In this document: positions 1-11,795 of the stretch, piece by piece | Position numbering within the stretch: position 1 is the stretch's first letter | How the letters are laid out: each line of letters begins with the position of its first letter | Source: Aurelia coerulea | Lineage: Eukaryota; Cnidaria; Scyphozoa; Semaeostomeae; Ulmaridae | DNA length: 64,000 nucleotides | Reading direction: 5' to 3' | NCBI GenBank assembly: GCA_039566865.1 | Contig: CM076959.1 | Location: forward strand, 6,865,501 to 6,929,500 | Notes under the pieces: model-generated | Databases searched by the model: none | Seen by the model: the letters and a program-made list of their open reading frames with translations, nothing else | Told to the model about the DNA's origin: nothing | Position numbers and translations under genes: made by a program

Positions 1-64
1 TGGAAGGAAAATGCTCATGAAAGGTCTCTATCGGGAAACCATTGATGTGCACAAGTGTGACTGC

Positions 65-295
65 TGTGGGGTGTTTGTGTTTTCGTTTTGTGTTTTCGTT
101 TTGTGTTTTCGTTTTGTGTTTTTGCTTTGTGTTTTTGCTTTCTGTTTTCGTTTTGTGTTTTCGCTTTGTGTTTTCGCTTTGTGTTTTCGCTTTGTGTTTT
201 CGTTTTGTGTTTTCGTTTTGTGTTTTCGCTTTGTGTTTTTGGTCTTCGCTTTGTGTATTCGTTTTCTGTCTTTGCTTTCGGTTTTCGTTTTAAAA
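65..295. repeat. 13-bp T-rich minisatellite
   Basis: About 17 imperfect copies of a 13-base unit (GTTTTGTGTTTTC, with C/T variation). Because 13 is not a multiple of three, all three frames on both strands stay open and cycle through the same residues. The long reading frames here are therefore repeat artefacts. Confidence 0.9.
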
Positions 296-486
296 ACACC
301 CGACTGCTGTGGGGACATCTTACCCACTTACCGATAATGCTTTTGTTTGATTAATGACTCTACTCAATTTGAAGAAGAAACACAAGGTTAGTAAATTGGT
401 TTCATTTCAAGATGCAATTTTGAAATTTCAAGTCTGAATGAAAGTTCTGCAAAAATAATCTGGAAAAGGCTCACTACCAAATTGAT

Positions 487-554
487 GATGATTTGATTGG
501 GTGCTGTTTCAGGTAGTTTGAGATGATTTGATTGGGTGCTGTATCAGGTAGTTT
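487..554. repeat. Two-copy tandem repeat, 35-bp period
   Basis: A 33-base segment (GATGATTTGATTGGGTGCTG...) occurs at 487-519 and 522-554 with one difference. Nothing coding was recognised between 296 and 1030. Confidence 0.8.
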
Positions 555-565
555 CAGCAACTTTT

Positions 566-2061
566 CAGGGACGGATCCAGGTCCAAATCTGACGGGTGCC
601 GAAGGGAGGAAATAGAAAATTTTTGGGGCCACACCCTTTACTTTTTCTTAAAACGTGACCACGCCCTATATTTCGCTTGAAAGTTTGAATTCTCATTTAG
701 AAAATCAATGACAATTTCTGTAAGACTCTTCAGAAAATGGACAGTGTGAACTTTTTATTTCAATGAAAGTTTAGGACAAACTGCAAAAACTACTGTTGGA
801 CATATGGCAAACTCCATAGTACTTTCACGACGAAAAACATGTCTCATTTGAAGAAAGGTGTTGGATTTCGTTCAAATATGGTAATGAATGGTGCATTCTT
901 CACATCACAAAAGAGAAAAAACCAATTTATTCAAACCAAATATGTTTGGGAATTCGTGATTACAGCCATTATTCGTAAGACAATTTACTGCAACAAAGCC
1001 CCTTTTGTCCAACCGATATTCCATACAATATGATAAACCCTACCCAACAACAACTCACAGCAACATCTAACAATTTCTAACTTTGATTACTACCTATTTA
1101 TTGTTTCCAAAGCAAACATAAATCAAAACTTTTGCCCAAGTCGTATGCTTAAATATTGATTTAGTTCATGGTAAAATAACAGGGCCTAGCCACTAGCAGC
1201 ACTGCATACACAAAAATGAAGGGCCTACCGAGATTGCCTCACAGTCGCTGAGCTTTTCCTTTATAACTTCTGGTATCTACTGAAGCTTCGAAACATCCTT
1301 GGACTCGTTGATATATCCTAAGTCTTCCAAATCGAAACTTCTTTCCCTCGTAGAAGGGATAGCCTTATCTTTGAGATTCTGTTTCGTAAACTTCATTTCT
1401 TTCAATTTCAAGCAACCCCTCGTAGAAGGGATAGCCTTACCGCGTCGTCGACCTGGTTCGTCGTCTTTGAGAACATTGGCCGCCATGTTTTTGCGCGCAT
1501 TCTGTTTCGTAAGCAGTTTGTTCTTCATCTGGTGATTGGCTAATGGTCCAGTCATTTCTATGAGACGTTCTCCTATTGGCTAGCACCCCTCAAGGTTCTT
1601 TCTTATTGGCTTGCACCCCTCAGTTTCAAGCTACGGATGCTCCCGCCAATTTCAAGCAACCCTCATGCAGCTTTCTGATTGGTTTGCACCAAGGCGCCTT
1701 CCTTACGCGAGTTGCACTGTGCCTGCCTGCCCCCGCAAGAGGATTTGGGCATGGAAACGAGGAGATTCCCCTTATGAATAAAGATTCTTTCTTTGCGATG
1801 ATCAAAGCTGCGGGAGGATGCCCTCCGATAAATTTATCGTTGATGAATGGGGCTCGAGGGGTAGAAGGGGGGGGGCAAGCTAAGACACGAGAATACGGTG
1901 ATTTCATGGCAATTCATCATTCAACGATTTTAACAAGTGATATCTCATTAATATTTCACAACAGAAGATTGTTGAAAGTTTGCCTTTCCCAAAGTAAATG
2001 ATTTCCTTGCAACTTTGACAGGTGCTTGCGCACCCGTTGCACCCCCCTGGATCCGCCCCTG
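566..2061. mobile_element. Possible non-autonomous TIR element
   Basis: The left end reads CAGGGACGGATCCAGG and the right end is the inverse of CAGGGGCGGATCCAGG, a terminus style used by hAT elements. A hAT element should leave an 8-bp duplication; only a 5-bp match (CTTTT) is seen at the flanks. The interior has two direct copies of CCTCGTAGAAGGGATAGCC (near 1343 and 1418) and four ATTGG (inverted CCAAT) boxes between about 1527 and 1680. No open frame inside resembles a transposase. The ends could be a chance match. Confidence 0.35.
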
Positions 2062-3480
2062 CTTTTGTGTGGATGGCTATTGAAAGTTCTCTTGTTCCTT
2101 GTTGCAGGCATGAGTGGTAGGACACAATTGGTTTGGATTGGAATAAATTAGGTTCTTTACCTACCTCGAAATGCCATAAATATCATTTCCTTGACTTTGG
2201 CAGCCTTTCTCAGCCATATTTTATTGTTTTGACGTCTTGGGTTCTCTGCTTTTAGTGTCCTGCATGTTTTTAGGCCCATAACCTTGGAAATGACCACCTT
2301 AATTCTCCTGCGCACTATTGTTCTATTCAGTGGTCTCCATCAAACTTCCACTAGGAAAAAGTTATGGGATGGTAATGAGGCCTCAATCTCATTGTCAACT
2401 TTCGGATGATGCGGGTAACTTTCGCTTTACCTTATATGGGATCTGCCATGCCATACGTCATAGGTTTTTAGCTTTGGGTTTTCACGAGCCAATGACAGAA
2501 AGGCTTGTTGGGGGGTGAACTTGAGTGAGAACACACTTTTTTTTAAAACAGGCAAAAATGGAAGTGAATTTTGGGATAGAAAGCGCGCCAGATTTGATTT
2601 GCAAGGTTTCAAGCCCTCCAATGAAGAAGAAAAGCAACATGTGAGAGCTGTTGTGAACATTGCCAACACTTTCGTCTCTGATTATTGAAACAGGATCCTG
2701 TGTGAGGTGGTAAGATTACTAGTTATTGCTTGGGCCTTTATTCTATAAGATAACAACAGTGATGGTTTTCTTATGTTTTAATAAAGTGAAAATACAGTTT
2801 TCAAGAGAAGCCGTGATGGCATGAGATTGCCTAGCTTGGCCTAGGCTCAATCGATCATTCAATAATGCAAAATAAAATCAATAAACAACTTGGTGTCGCA
2901 TATATTCTGCCTAATCGGTTAAAATCCTACTTCATATTTCAATATACCTGAGCAACTAATTGAACAGCTTTTTAGGAGATCGGGGAGCAGTGTCATTCAT
3001 CATTTGTAAGAGTCTTAACTGCATGCAACAGTAGATAAGCCAAGTAGTTTGTAAGCTTTTTAATGAGAGCAGTCATGGTAACCTCCATACAGCCATGTAT
3101 GAATTTACTGGCTGTCTTGCTGGGGGCAATGGAATGAAAATATAAAGAAAAATTTTGTAACTTGAGAAAGATAATTTTGCTATATTTTAATATATTAAAA
3201 ACTTGTCATTGTGTGGCCTGACCAGTGGGAGGAAACAGATTTATTTTAGATGCAGCAAGTTCCTAATTCCTACAGAATCGTAATGTTGATCATAAGAAAA
3301 GGAAACTCGGTGTAATTTTTTGTTGATTTTGCTTGACCAACAGAAGCATACAGAACTGGCTCCAAAGGGCAAAGCAGTTATCAAAATTTTGCAAGAGTGC
3401 ATTTTCAATGAAGAGTGTGTTCTTTTGAAGCATTAATTTCTGACAATCAATGTAAAGTATAACAAATTTTAGATCTAAAC
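2062..3480. other. Non-coding, nothing recognised
   Basis: AT-rich sequence with short scattered frames only. No coding family, repeat array or inverted terminus was recognised. Confidence 0.6.
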
Positions 3481-3495
3481 CTCTTGACGTGGCCA

Positions 3496-3604
3496 CGGGA
3501 GGGGGAGGGCATATGGGGGCACTTGCCCCCACTTTTGCCAAAATGCTCCTCGATATTCCTTTAACCCTATCCAGACTAGGGGGGCACAAAGTGCCCCCCC
3601 TAGT
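3496..3604. repeat. G/C hairpins with TTAACCCTAT leader
   Basis: A GGGGGCACTTGCCCCC-type hairpin lies near 3513-3533. A second perfect stem, CTAGGGGGGCAC / GTGCCCCCCCTAG with an AAA loop, lies at 3576-3604. The second is preceded by TTAACCCTAT at 3561, a combination that recurs at 15232 and 30738. Confidence 0.75.
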
Positions 3605-3904
3605 AAACTTTTTCACACAGCTCGTCCAGTATCTTTAGAATAGTCTAACTTTTTTATGACTTTTAGTTTCTATCTATGAGACATCTTTTCATGTCAATTT
3701 CAAAAATGTTGACACTGATTGAGTGCTCCGCAAATTAAATACCTTTTAAGCCATAGCTTTGGAACCACTGGCTCTATCACAATGAGACAAACATTGTTGA
3801 ATGGCTCCACTGCGAAGTTCAACAGAAGCACAGTCATGCCCTTTTATGAATGTATTTGAAGATGTATTTCACAGTTTTGACTGTTGTGCACACCTCAACA
3901 TTGA

Positions 3905-4318
3905 TGTTATAGTCATATTTTGTTATTAACATTCAAGGCACTTAACAACATGGCTCCAGCCTACCTGAAAGATATGTCGAGGCTACAAACCAGTGATAGA
4001 TACAGACTGAGGTCAGACAAATCTATGGCATTGCTAGTTCCAAAGACAAAATTTACATCTCGTGGGGACAGAGCATTTTGTACTGCAGCCCCTAGGCTCT
4101 GGAACAAACTGCCTGTTGAAATTAGAAGATCTCAGAGCGTCCAAACTTTCAAAACAGGATTAAAAACGTATTTATTTCATAATCATTTTAACATGTGAAT
4201 GACATTTCTAGCTTTACTTTCTGTAAATTAAGGTTTTTAACACTAAGTTGTTCAGCGCTTTAGAATATATGTATATAGATTTTAGCGCTCTATAAGTGCA
4301 TTGTTATTATTATTATTA
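3905..4318 (+). pseudogene. 5'-truncated LINE, C-terminal reverse transcriptase end
   Basis: The open segment begins after a TGA at 3902 and ends at TGA 4196-4198. It matches the extreme C terminus of CR1/L2-like non-LTR reverse transcriptases: an LTFKALNNMAPAYL block, then a GDRAF..AAPRLWNKLP..IR block, then FKTGLKTYLF. This is downstream of the catalytic domain, so no polymerase activity remains. The following 120 bases hold paired GCGCTTTA/GCGCTCTATAAGTGC motifs and end in a (TTA)n tail, typical of the 3' end of these LINEs. It is a dead-on-arrival insertion truncated during reverse transcription. Confidence 0.85.
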
Positions 4319-4741
4319 CTTGACTAATAGATATGCATTGTATGGGACTACATTTTGATCATCAAGGGTGCGGTTTCTGACAAAGACAGTGTGCCTGTGA
4401 TTTCTTTCGTAATGTGGATAGCCATCTACACTAAATGTTGTCTCATTTGCGAGAGGCTTAGGGAAGCCCTTACTGCAGTTTCCATCTTTCATGCAAGGGC
4501 ATGTTGGGTTGAGTTGGCCCCATGGCCCATGAATCGTGTGCCTTTTCACCTGCTCATAGAGCTCTGGCTGAGCATGTGGATCTGGTATTTGAGCTGAGAC
4601 TAATGCATCAATGTCATGAGGTGTTTGGGGCTTGTCTTCATCCTTGAAGAAGAGGAGCATGTGCGCATGCGGTAGGCCTCTTTTCTGAAATTCAATTGTG
4701 TATACATGTGCAGTAATTTTAAAAGTAAGTTTCATAGACAA
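4316..4741 (-). pseudogene. Helitron Rep (HUH) domain fragment
   Basis: An open frame of 141 codons contains YTIEFQKRGLPHAHMLLF, the HUH-endonuclease motif of the Helitron Rep domain, where the HxH pair coordinates the metal. It is followed by the conserved DPHAQPELYE, HGPWG and CSKGFPKP blocks. In a complete Helitron this domain nicks DNA for rolling-circle transposition and is fused upstream of a PIF1 helicase. Here the frame is abutted downstream by the LINE tail at 4318 and no helicase follows, so it is a truncated remnant. The Helitron helicase at 35.4-37.2 kb is more than 30 kb away and is a separate copy. Confidence 0.88.
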
Positions 4742-4958
4742 TGGGGATTTCCGTTTCCATTTGTGTTTCCATTCTCGTCACTGTTTGATCTGTCAGCAGC
4801 GATAACGATTGAAAGTCTGGCTTCAGGCTTACTTCCGCAATTGGCATTTCGATTTTAAAAATATTTTTGAAATAGTTATATATTGTCACTTCTTCTTTGT
4901 TTATTTCGTTTAAGGTATTTATTATTTTAAGGTATGTGTTTGCAAATTTTTCTAAATC

Positions 4959-5288
4959 TTATGTGTTGCTTTGAATCAGAATTTTTTTCTTGCAAGGATA
5001 GATGTTAATTGAAAGTTTCAGCTTGGGGGAATCTTCATCTTTTCCATCATTAATGATCAGGGAAATGTTAATGCTATTCTCTTTTGTTTCAATCGTGTAA
5101 TGGTGGTTGTTATATGTTTCAGTTATTTTGTTTGAAATTACATCAAAATCTACTTCATTTGGCAGTTCTGTAATGATGTTAGTTGCAGTATATCCATCTT
5201 TTGTTCGTTGATAGGCCACGCAAAGCTTTCCGATATTTTCTTGCATAATCTTTTCTCTAATGACGCGTTTTTCGTTTTTTTTCCACAT
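4959..5288 (-). CDS. Unrecognised open frame, possibly retrotransposon ORF1 remnant
   Basis: A 109-codon frame rich in Lys, Asn and Ile, starting MWKKNEKRVIREKI and ending SINIYPCKKKILIQSNT. I do not recognise the family with confidence. The ending, beta-strand-like with a basic NIYPCKKKILIQ block, recalls the N-terminal part of ORF1 in SGNH-containing LINEs, but no catalytic motif is visible. It lies between a Helitron fragment and a transposase pseudogene, so a transposon origin is likely. No nearby start context or splice sites support an intact gene. Confidence 0.3.
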   Translation of the reverse strand: MWKKNEKRVIREKIMQENIGKLCVAYQRTKDGYTATNIITELPNEVDFDVISNKITETYNNHHYTIETKENSINISLIINDGKDEDSPKLKLSINIYPCKKKILIQSNT

Positions 5289-5762
5289 TTGTTGTCCAAT
5301 AAAGTTTTACTAGGGTTCCATCTTTTATAATAGTAACATTTTCGCCCGTTTGTCGAAGTGTGTGATTTGAATTAGTCCATAATAGTATCCGCAAATATTT
5401 TCTATGTCTGCTCACTAAGTTCTTTCAACGCAGCTATTTAAATCAACAAATTGTTTTGTGTGTAGTGTACCACTTGAATAGCTTCTATGTTTCATGCCAT
5501 AATTGATTTGTAATCACGGTATTAGGACAGCTTTTCATGGGAAATCCGAATTCATGGGTAGTTTTTGAGTGTGGCTCAAAGATCAAAGATTTGAACATAC
5601 TGCATATCAAATTGCTCCTTAGGGCCTAGGGAGTGCAACGATGACTTTACTAAAGCATTCTGCATTTTTTTATTGCATTCACAGCAAATTAACCTGAAAA
5701 CGTCAACAATTGAAATGTGGGGTAACTTTTGATCAGTCATAACTCTTTACAACTACCATAAT
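5289..5762. other. Non-coding, nothing recognised
   Basis: No coding similarity, terminal repeat or array was recognised in this interval. Confidence 0.5.
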
Positions 5763-5789
5763 TCAGAAAACAGGAATAATGGGTGCATT

Positions 5790-6980
5790 GTCAACTTTCC
5801 AAGGAAGAGAATGATGTATAGTTTGTCTATGTTTGTTACTCCTGTCAAAAATGAGGGAAACAGGGAGTCCTGTATTCAATTCAACGACATATGCTATTCC
5901 ATTATGAGAGGAGTGGCCTCTCTTCTGCCATGATCCATCATAGGAAACTGCAATGTCAAGGATTCCATCTTTATCTGGTTGAACCCCATCTTCAGCATAT
6001 GATTGAAAAATCGCCTCTACAGATTCTTCTGACACTTTCTTGAAAGCTTGTTTGCTGGCTTCCTCCAGTTTTTTCTGTGCTTTCTGGTAACCATTTTTAC
6101 TTAAAAAATTTGCAATATTCATAGTGCCACACCAATCACTCATTGCAGAATAACCACAACCAATACCCCTGAAAGAAACTGTAGCAAAGAGGTTGACTTC
6201 AAAGGGTGATCTTGTGGACACTGAATTTCCAACTCTCAGATTGCGTCAAAGTACTCTCCGGTTGCTTTACAATTGTCTTTTCCACTTACGAGACGAACAC
6301 CATTCATTCGCTGACATTTCACCAATAATTGAAAACTTGACATTGGAAGCTGGGGGTTTAACGCTAGCTCATATGCAGTACGAATCATCTTTGCAAAATT
6401 ATCCCTGTTGCATTTCTCTTGCATTTCACTGACACAAGGCTGTGATGGTCCAGCCCCAAGGAACTGTGCAGGAATTCCACCCTTCTCTGTTGTTGGTTTA
6501 CCTTTCTCAATTTGCAAAGCAAGTTGATGGCGGACACTTTCATTGAGATGTCTATCAATCTGTGCAAATTAAAAACAAAATTTTACCAAAATATAGAATT
6601 GTTCCTAAAGCAATCTGTGAGAAAAGAATAAACTGTTCAGGAAAGCGAAAAAGAATCTAAACTAAAAGACATACTTGGTAATTTTTCAGCATATTTGTAT
6701 CATCAATGTAGGCTCTTGCCGACTCTTGCACTTTTCCTTTAATGGATGGATCTCTGAGGATGGGGTCTTTATTCCTTTCACAAACCTTGCACCAGATGAA
6801 GTTGACAAGAGTCTTCCCATGTTCTTGTGTTGTCTTATACCCAATTATATCTGATTCTCCATACTTCATCAAGGTCTGTAGTTCGACATGGTTTCCCTTC
6901 GGATTCATGACGGCAATTTTGATTTCTCGTACAACCCCATGATACACCAAGCGGTTAATGAATTCAACGATGGTACCAAC
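5790..6980 (-). pseudogene. Mutator-like (DGSWQKRG) transposase, frameshifted
   Basis: Two exons are visible. Exon A (from about 6980 to 6671) ends LKNYQ at a CAA|GTATGT donor. Exon B begins after TTTTTAATTTGCACAG at about 6559, joins in phase as IDRHLNESVRHQLALQ, and runs to about 5790. It carries the signature SYDGSWQKRGHSSHNG of the cnidarian/insect Mutator-like transposase domain; the Asp is probably the first catalytic acidic residue of the RNase H fold. Near 6240 a 1-base loss moves the frame (TGA in one frame, continuation NLRVGNSVSTRSPF in the next). Similarity stops after NTGLPVSLIF, so the second and third catalytic residues are missing. Dead copy. Confidence 0.8.
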
Positions 6981-7130
6981 TAACCGATTTTATGAACTGT
7001 CTACTTTGGCGAAAAGAATGTAAACGGACATCAAAGCTGAGAAGGCAACCTTTCACCTTATTCAATGGGTTCAATAGAAATTGAACTGTAATGTGCAAAG
7101 CAGCGCGAATCAAAGAGGCTAATGTGTAAA

Positions 7131-8272
7131 TCATGCGACGCAATGTCGTAAAGTTTGCTTTGATCGTCGTAAATCAGATTTAATTTCCCAAAATTCCCTA
7201 TGCGCGTCCTTCATATTGGCGACCAACTGGTGTGCATAATGATCTGCTGGATGTTGATTTAACAGCAATTGCAGCAAAATTGTTTCCGGGGATGGTGCTT
7301 TGCATCCGAACACAAGAAAAAATGGCGTTATGTTGAATGTTCCTGCGACTGGTGGTGTGTTTTGCGCATCGACTGCTGGCTTTTGAAATTCCTCCCAACA
7401 AGCCTGGTTGCATTCACAATAGATTCCGATAGCGCTGTTGAGAAAGCGATGGACGCGTTCTGTGGAACCATTGAGGCGATAACCAGATGTAAACACTTGC
7501 TTGATGGAAAGCAGCGCAGAAAGTCTGTGCAAAACTGCGTTGAATCTAGTTACGGACATGCTTAGATAAATTGCGCAAACAGCGTTGTAAGTTGTGTCAC
7601 ACCCTCTGTGCATACCTAACGGGGAGTCATGATATGCATGCAAAGTGTGGTGTTGTAGATCAGTGTCCGATGGAACGAAAATGCGCAGATGGTCTGGATT
7701 TTTTCCATAAATTTGTCCGAATAAAACAACAGACCATCAACAATTTTGGTGCGTTTGGCCATGCTGGAAACCCATTTCCGCAGTTTTTGAGCGTGGTAGG
7801 AGATTGATTTTTGAGAGTTTCCGAGATAATAAACTGTGCAAGGGGCCTAATCAGGGGTCTTGACGTTGTTTCTGCGCAAATTGAATCCTCTCAAAATTTA
7901 GTGTGCGCAATGTTTCTAGATCGTCGGGCAATTGATCAGAAGCGGGCATATTTTCCTGCAGTGCATTGTTTCCGTCGACAGAGGTGATGATGCAAGCTTT
8001 TGCAGCGGATTGGTTCTTGTCATTAGAAGGTAAAGCCCTTTTAGAGATTTCTGGAGAATCTCAGTGTAAAGTTTGAAAGCTCAGAATCTAGTTCAGTGTT
8101 ACTTAGACATAGATCAAAGCAGAGAGCTGTAAGAAAATAGTTTGAAGCTTCTACTGGAGGAATGACAAGAATGTTGACCTCTGGATGTGGACTCGGTAAC
8201 GGAGCAAGACTCAACGCATTGGGAACAATATTGTCTTTACCAGGGTATTTTCCTCCACTTATGGCATTTAAA
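7131..8272 (-). pseudogene. Ty3/gypsy pol remnant: RNase H end and integrase
   Basis: Reading leftward, 8272-8041 holds the end of gypsy RNase H (motif GKYPGKDNIVPNALS, with the usual ADALSR altered to PNALS). About 7800-7640 holds a linker and the LLFYSDKF and YHDSPLGMHRG blocks of the integrase zinc-binding region, in shifted frames. The part 7643-7131 holds the integrase end: TSGYRLNGSTERVHRFLNS, WEEF.KPAVDAQNTPPV.GT and ITPFFLVFG. The central catalytic core between the H2C2 region and TSGYRLNG is largely deleted. It is the 3' part of the same gypsy copy seen at 11796-12624 and 33391-33585; all three lie in matching order and strand. Confidence 0.85.
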
Positions 8273-8599
8273 TAGTCCAGAGGATGAAGGGGGAGTATTA
8301 CCACCCGAGCGGGGACTTTACGGGACAACGTTTTTCTAGATCACTTTTTTGCGTATATTACGAATCTGGGTGTTGATCGAAGGTTTTGGGGGGCTTTTCT
8401 GAGATATAAGGGGGTTTAGGCTAAAAATTGTGGGATTTGTGCGAAATGGATACATGCATAGGAAAGGGTGATGCTCTTGCATGTTTTAAATGAGAGGCTA
8501 TAGTATAATACCAAATATACATATATTCTAACCAAAGGGGTTCATTAGGGGGTCAAGGGATTTATTGGGGGTTTGTCTCGAAAATTGTGCGCGAAGAAT

Positions 8600-10239
8600 T
8601 GAAGCTTTTCAACGCATTCACGTAACTCTTCTATCAGTGCCGTAACTGCATCAGGGTGCCAGGGGTCGGGTACCCCTCCTGGCCGAATCTCAGTCGGCAA
8701 ATCAAGGGAACGTAACACTCAGTCGGCAAATTGAGGAAATTCCGGTGATCGGAACAAGAGTAGTTCAGTTTTGCCAAGTTACGTCACTATACAAAGTTTG
8801 TTAACGTTAATTTTGCTTAGCAGAAATTCTGCTCATTGGTTAGATTACGAGAACGAACATTTATTTAGCTTCATAGCTTCAGCGCTCTATTGTTTATTTA
8901 AAATTTGTGAAGCTCTGTCGTTATCTCATTTTTTAAAACCGTCCAGGCACCAAGGAACAGACATTCCCTTACCACAGGGTACCCTATATGATTCCGGGGA
9001 TCGGGAATGACCACTTTTTTGGAAGCGTGAACCGGGAATCGTCAAATTTTTTAAGCGGGATTTGGAAGTTTGGCGACAGCTCTCGGGAAGCAGGATTTAC
9101 TCAGCTTGATAAACTAATGCTAGATTCAGCTTCAGCCTTGTTTAATGTGCCTCATTTCAGCAGTTGCGTGGCCACATATAGGGTTGTCAAAAGATGGTCC
9201 TCAAGGATCTTTCAAAATGAAGAGAAAGTAGTTGGGTATAGGTAGGGAAGGGTAAGAATCTTTCTGGTAAATGCTGGATGTTGACTGGGAGAGTCATTTT
9301 AAGCCAAAGTAAAGATTGGTGTTTCAAAAATTTTCACAGACAAACTATCATGTAATTGTCAAGGCTTCCATCATCATGGGCGCAGGCAAATAGATTGCGA
9401 GAATCGTTCTAAGACAAAGTAAAATGCGTTTGCACAAAGATCTTCCTGAATGTTGTGATTCATGGAAAATTGTTACAAATTGGTATTCCAAACCAAAGAA
9501 ACTGCGTTTACTCAAACAGTTTCCTGGGGAAGCTATAATTTGTAAGATCACCTGTTAGAAAATGATCAATTTCAATTTTAGTACCACATTGGATTCAGTG
9601 TTCTAAGCAAAAGTAGAGGGCGTTTCGTCAAAATTTACCTGGGAGCTTCGCCCCTAGACCCCTTCATTTTAATACCCTCCCACATAATTTGCCCTGGCCA
9701 CGACGCTGCTCATTGCATTTGATCACACATAAAAGTCCCTCATCATGCCTCATGAACTGCTCTAGAAGAGGATGTAAGGAACTTTGGAAATAATTGTAAA
9801 GGATGATAAAAAGACCTACTTAAAGTAAAAGCAAGATATTACACAGCTCTTCATGATATGTTTGGTTAAACTGGATGATAATTCTAGTGAAAAGCAGAAT
9901 GCATGCATCTGGGCACCATCAAACGTCGTGAAAATGATGAATCTACGTGTTGATGTACTTTAGGAAGGACAGCGGGAATTCCGTAAAAAATCATGATAGG
10001 AATCAGGAATTTGGCTGAAAACGTATCGAGTATTCGGGAATGATGGGGCCTATTGTGTACCCTCTTACTAGAAAAGAACTCAATTCAGTGTTAGATATTG
10101 CCAAAGCTGACGAGAAGTTTTAATTAGCGAAACAAGTTGGCTTCTTGTGTATCATGTTAGAGCCCTATCTTGTGAAAGGAAGGGGAAAGTAAAAATCGAA
10201 AGGTTTCTCTGTGGAGAGGAAATTGAGCCTTTGGAAATT
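8600..10239. other. Interior of the 3.5-kb element; possible nested MITE
   Basis: No coding family recognised. A weak inverted pair (GGGTACCCTATATGATTCC near 8978 and its imperfect inverse ending near 10060) may mark a nested MITE; no target duplication was found. Near 8690-8745 CTCAGTCGGCAAAT occurs twice. Confidence 0.35.
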
Positions 10240-11402
10240 GAGTTCTATTTCACTTCTTCCAATCTTTGGAAAATACTTGAAAGACTCATTTACGATTCTC
10301 TATATTCACATCTTGTGTCATCTGAATTACTAACCCAAATCAATCAGGTTTTCGTCCAGGTGACTCAACAGTCAACCAGCTAATCTCCATAATGCACACA
10401 GTTTTTTAAAAGCATTTGCTTGTAACCCTCCTCTCGATGTTCGTTCTGTATCTTGATATTTCCAAAGCATTTGACAGGGTTTGGCATGCTGGTGTATCTT
10501 TAAATTAACACGATGTGGCATCTCAGGAAATCTTCTATCTCTTATCAAACGTTTTCTTACGGATAGAAAGCAGCGAACTGTTTTGAATGGGCAGAGTTCA
10601 TCTTGGGGAGATATTTCGGCAACAGTACCCCAGGGCTCTATTCTAAGGCCCTTATTCTTCCTCGTGTATATAAATGACCTAACGTATGACTTGAAGTGCC
10701 TGAAGTATCTCGGACCCTAAATCCCCTCATGTGCGACCTCATATTAAGCTCTTCGCTGATGATACATCATTATTTACGGTCGCCCAAGATTCTAATTCAG
10801 CCGCCAATAACATGAACCATGACTTGGAGTTGATAACTCTGTGGGCTCATGACTGGAGGATGCCATTTAATCCTGATCCATGAAAACAAGCTGTGGAACT
10901 CATATTTTCAAGGAAAAAATAAAGCTTATCATCCAGAAATCCTCTTTAACAAAACACCAGCAATGAAAGTAGATAAATATAAACAATTAGGAATTATACC
11001 AGATTCAAATGTGGCTTTTTTTGCCCATATCAAATCTGCTATCTCCAAATCAAGAAAGGGTATTGGCTTGCTAATATATCTCTCAAAATATCTGCCCAGG
11101 CATACCCTGAACGAGTTATATAAGCTCTATGTGCGACCTCATCTTGACTACGGGGATATTACTTACCATATTCCGGCGAAAGTATGTGAGTTCAGTGGCA
11201 GCATTATTTTGCCGAGCTTAATGGAAAAATTAGAGTCCGTCCAGTATTCTGCTGCGTGAGTAATTACGGGAACATGGAGAGGAACACCTCGAGAAAGGCT
11301 GTACACAAAACTTGGCTGGGAATCACTAAAGTGCCAAAAATGGAGAAGACGCCTTACTTTGTTCTACAAGATCATTAATAATCTAACTCCAGTTTATACT
11401 AA
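10240..11402 (+). pseudogene. Degenerate LINE reverse transcriptase
   Basis: Pieces of one non-LTR reverse transcriptase appear in order in shifting frames. They are SNLWKILERLIYDSLYSHL (about 10258), GFRPGDSTVNQL-like (10345), YLDISKAFDRVWH (about 10450), TVPQGSIL.PLFFLVYINDL (10625-10680), a decayed FADD-equivalent region near 10750, and the thumb with YKQLGIIPDSNVAFFAHI and LYKLYVRPHLDYGDI (10970-11160). The last recognisable block, RRLTLFYKIINNLTPVYT, ends at 11400, where the right TIR arm region begins. Multiple frameshifts and stops make it a pseudogene. It lies wholly inside the 3.5-kb TIR element. Confidence 0.85.
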
Positions 11403-11795
11403 TACTTGCACCGTCTGTTGCTGTTTTGAGAGGTTTTATCAAGTCTGTTGCTTTTATCAATAATAAGATCTATCTTTGAAATTTTCGACACAACCCTCCA
11501 ATAAATCCCTTGACCCCCTAATGAACCCCTTTGGTTAGAATATATGTATATTTGGTATAATACTATAGCCTCTACATTCAAAACATGCAACAGAATCACC
11601 AATTCCTCTGCATGTATCGGCATTTCGCAAAAATCCCAGAATTTTTGGCCTAAACCCCCTCATATCTCGAAAAAGCCCCCCAAACCAGCGATCAACACCC
11701 AGATTCGTAATCTACGCAAAAAAGTGATCTAGAAAAACGTTGTCCCGTAAAGTCCCCGCTCGGGTGGTAATACTCCCCCTTCACCCTCTGGACTA

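Larger units (their letters stand above)
8275..11793. mobile_element. 3.5-kb TIR element inside gypsy pol
   Basis: Inverted arms of about 310-320 bp (8275-8592 and 11482-11793) start GTCCAGAGG.TGAAGGGGGAG and continue TATTACCACCCGAGCGGGGA. The flanks are TA on both sides (8273-8274, 11794-11795), consistent with a TA target duplication. Gypsy pol sequence lies outside both arms. The interior holds a broken LINE reverse transcriptase but no transposase, so it is a non-autonomous element or a shell with captured sequence. A lone related arm occurs at 37165-37323. Confidence 0.75.

Noticed and set aside
11..354. Several overlapping Phe/Val/Cys-rich and Lys/Thr-rich open frames
   Set aside because: They arise from the 13-bp minisatellite, which keeps all frames open on both strands.
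1525..1680. Promoter with four inverted CCAAT boxes and a kappaB-like site near 1757
   Set aside because: No gene starts downstream; the boxes are partly copies of a local repeat.
566..2061. Firm hAT call from CAGGG.CGGATCCAGG ends
   Set aside because: The expected 8-bp duplication is absent; kept only as a low-confidence element.
8294..8600. Possible LTR after a polypurine tract
   Set aside because: The partner copy at 11.5-11.8 kb is inverted, and gypsy pol lies outside both; they are TIR arms.
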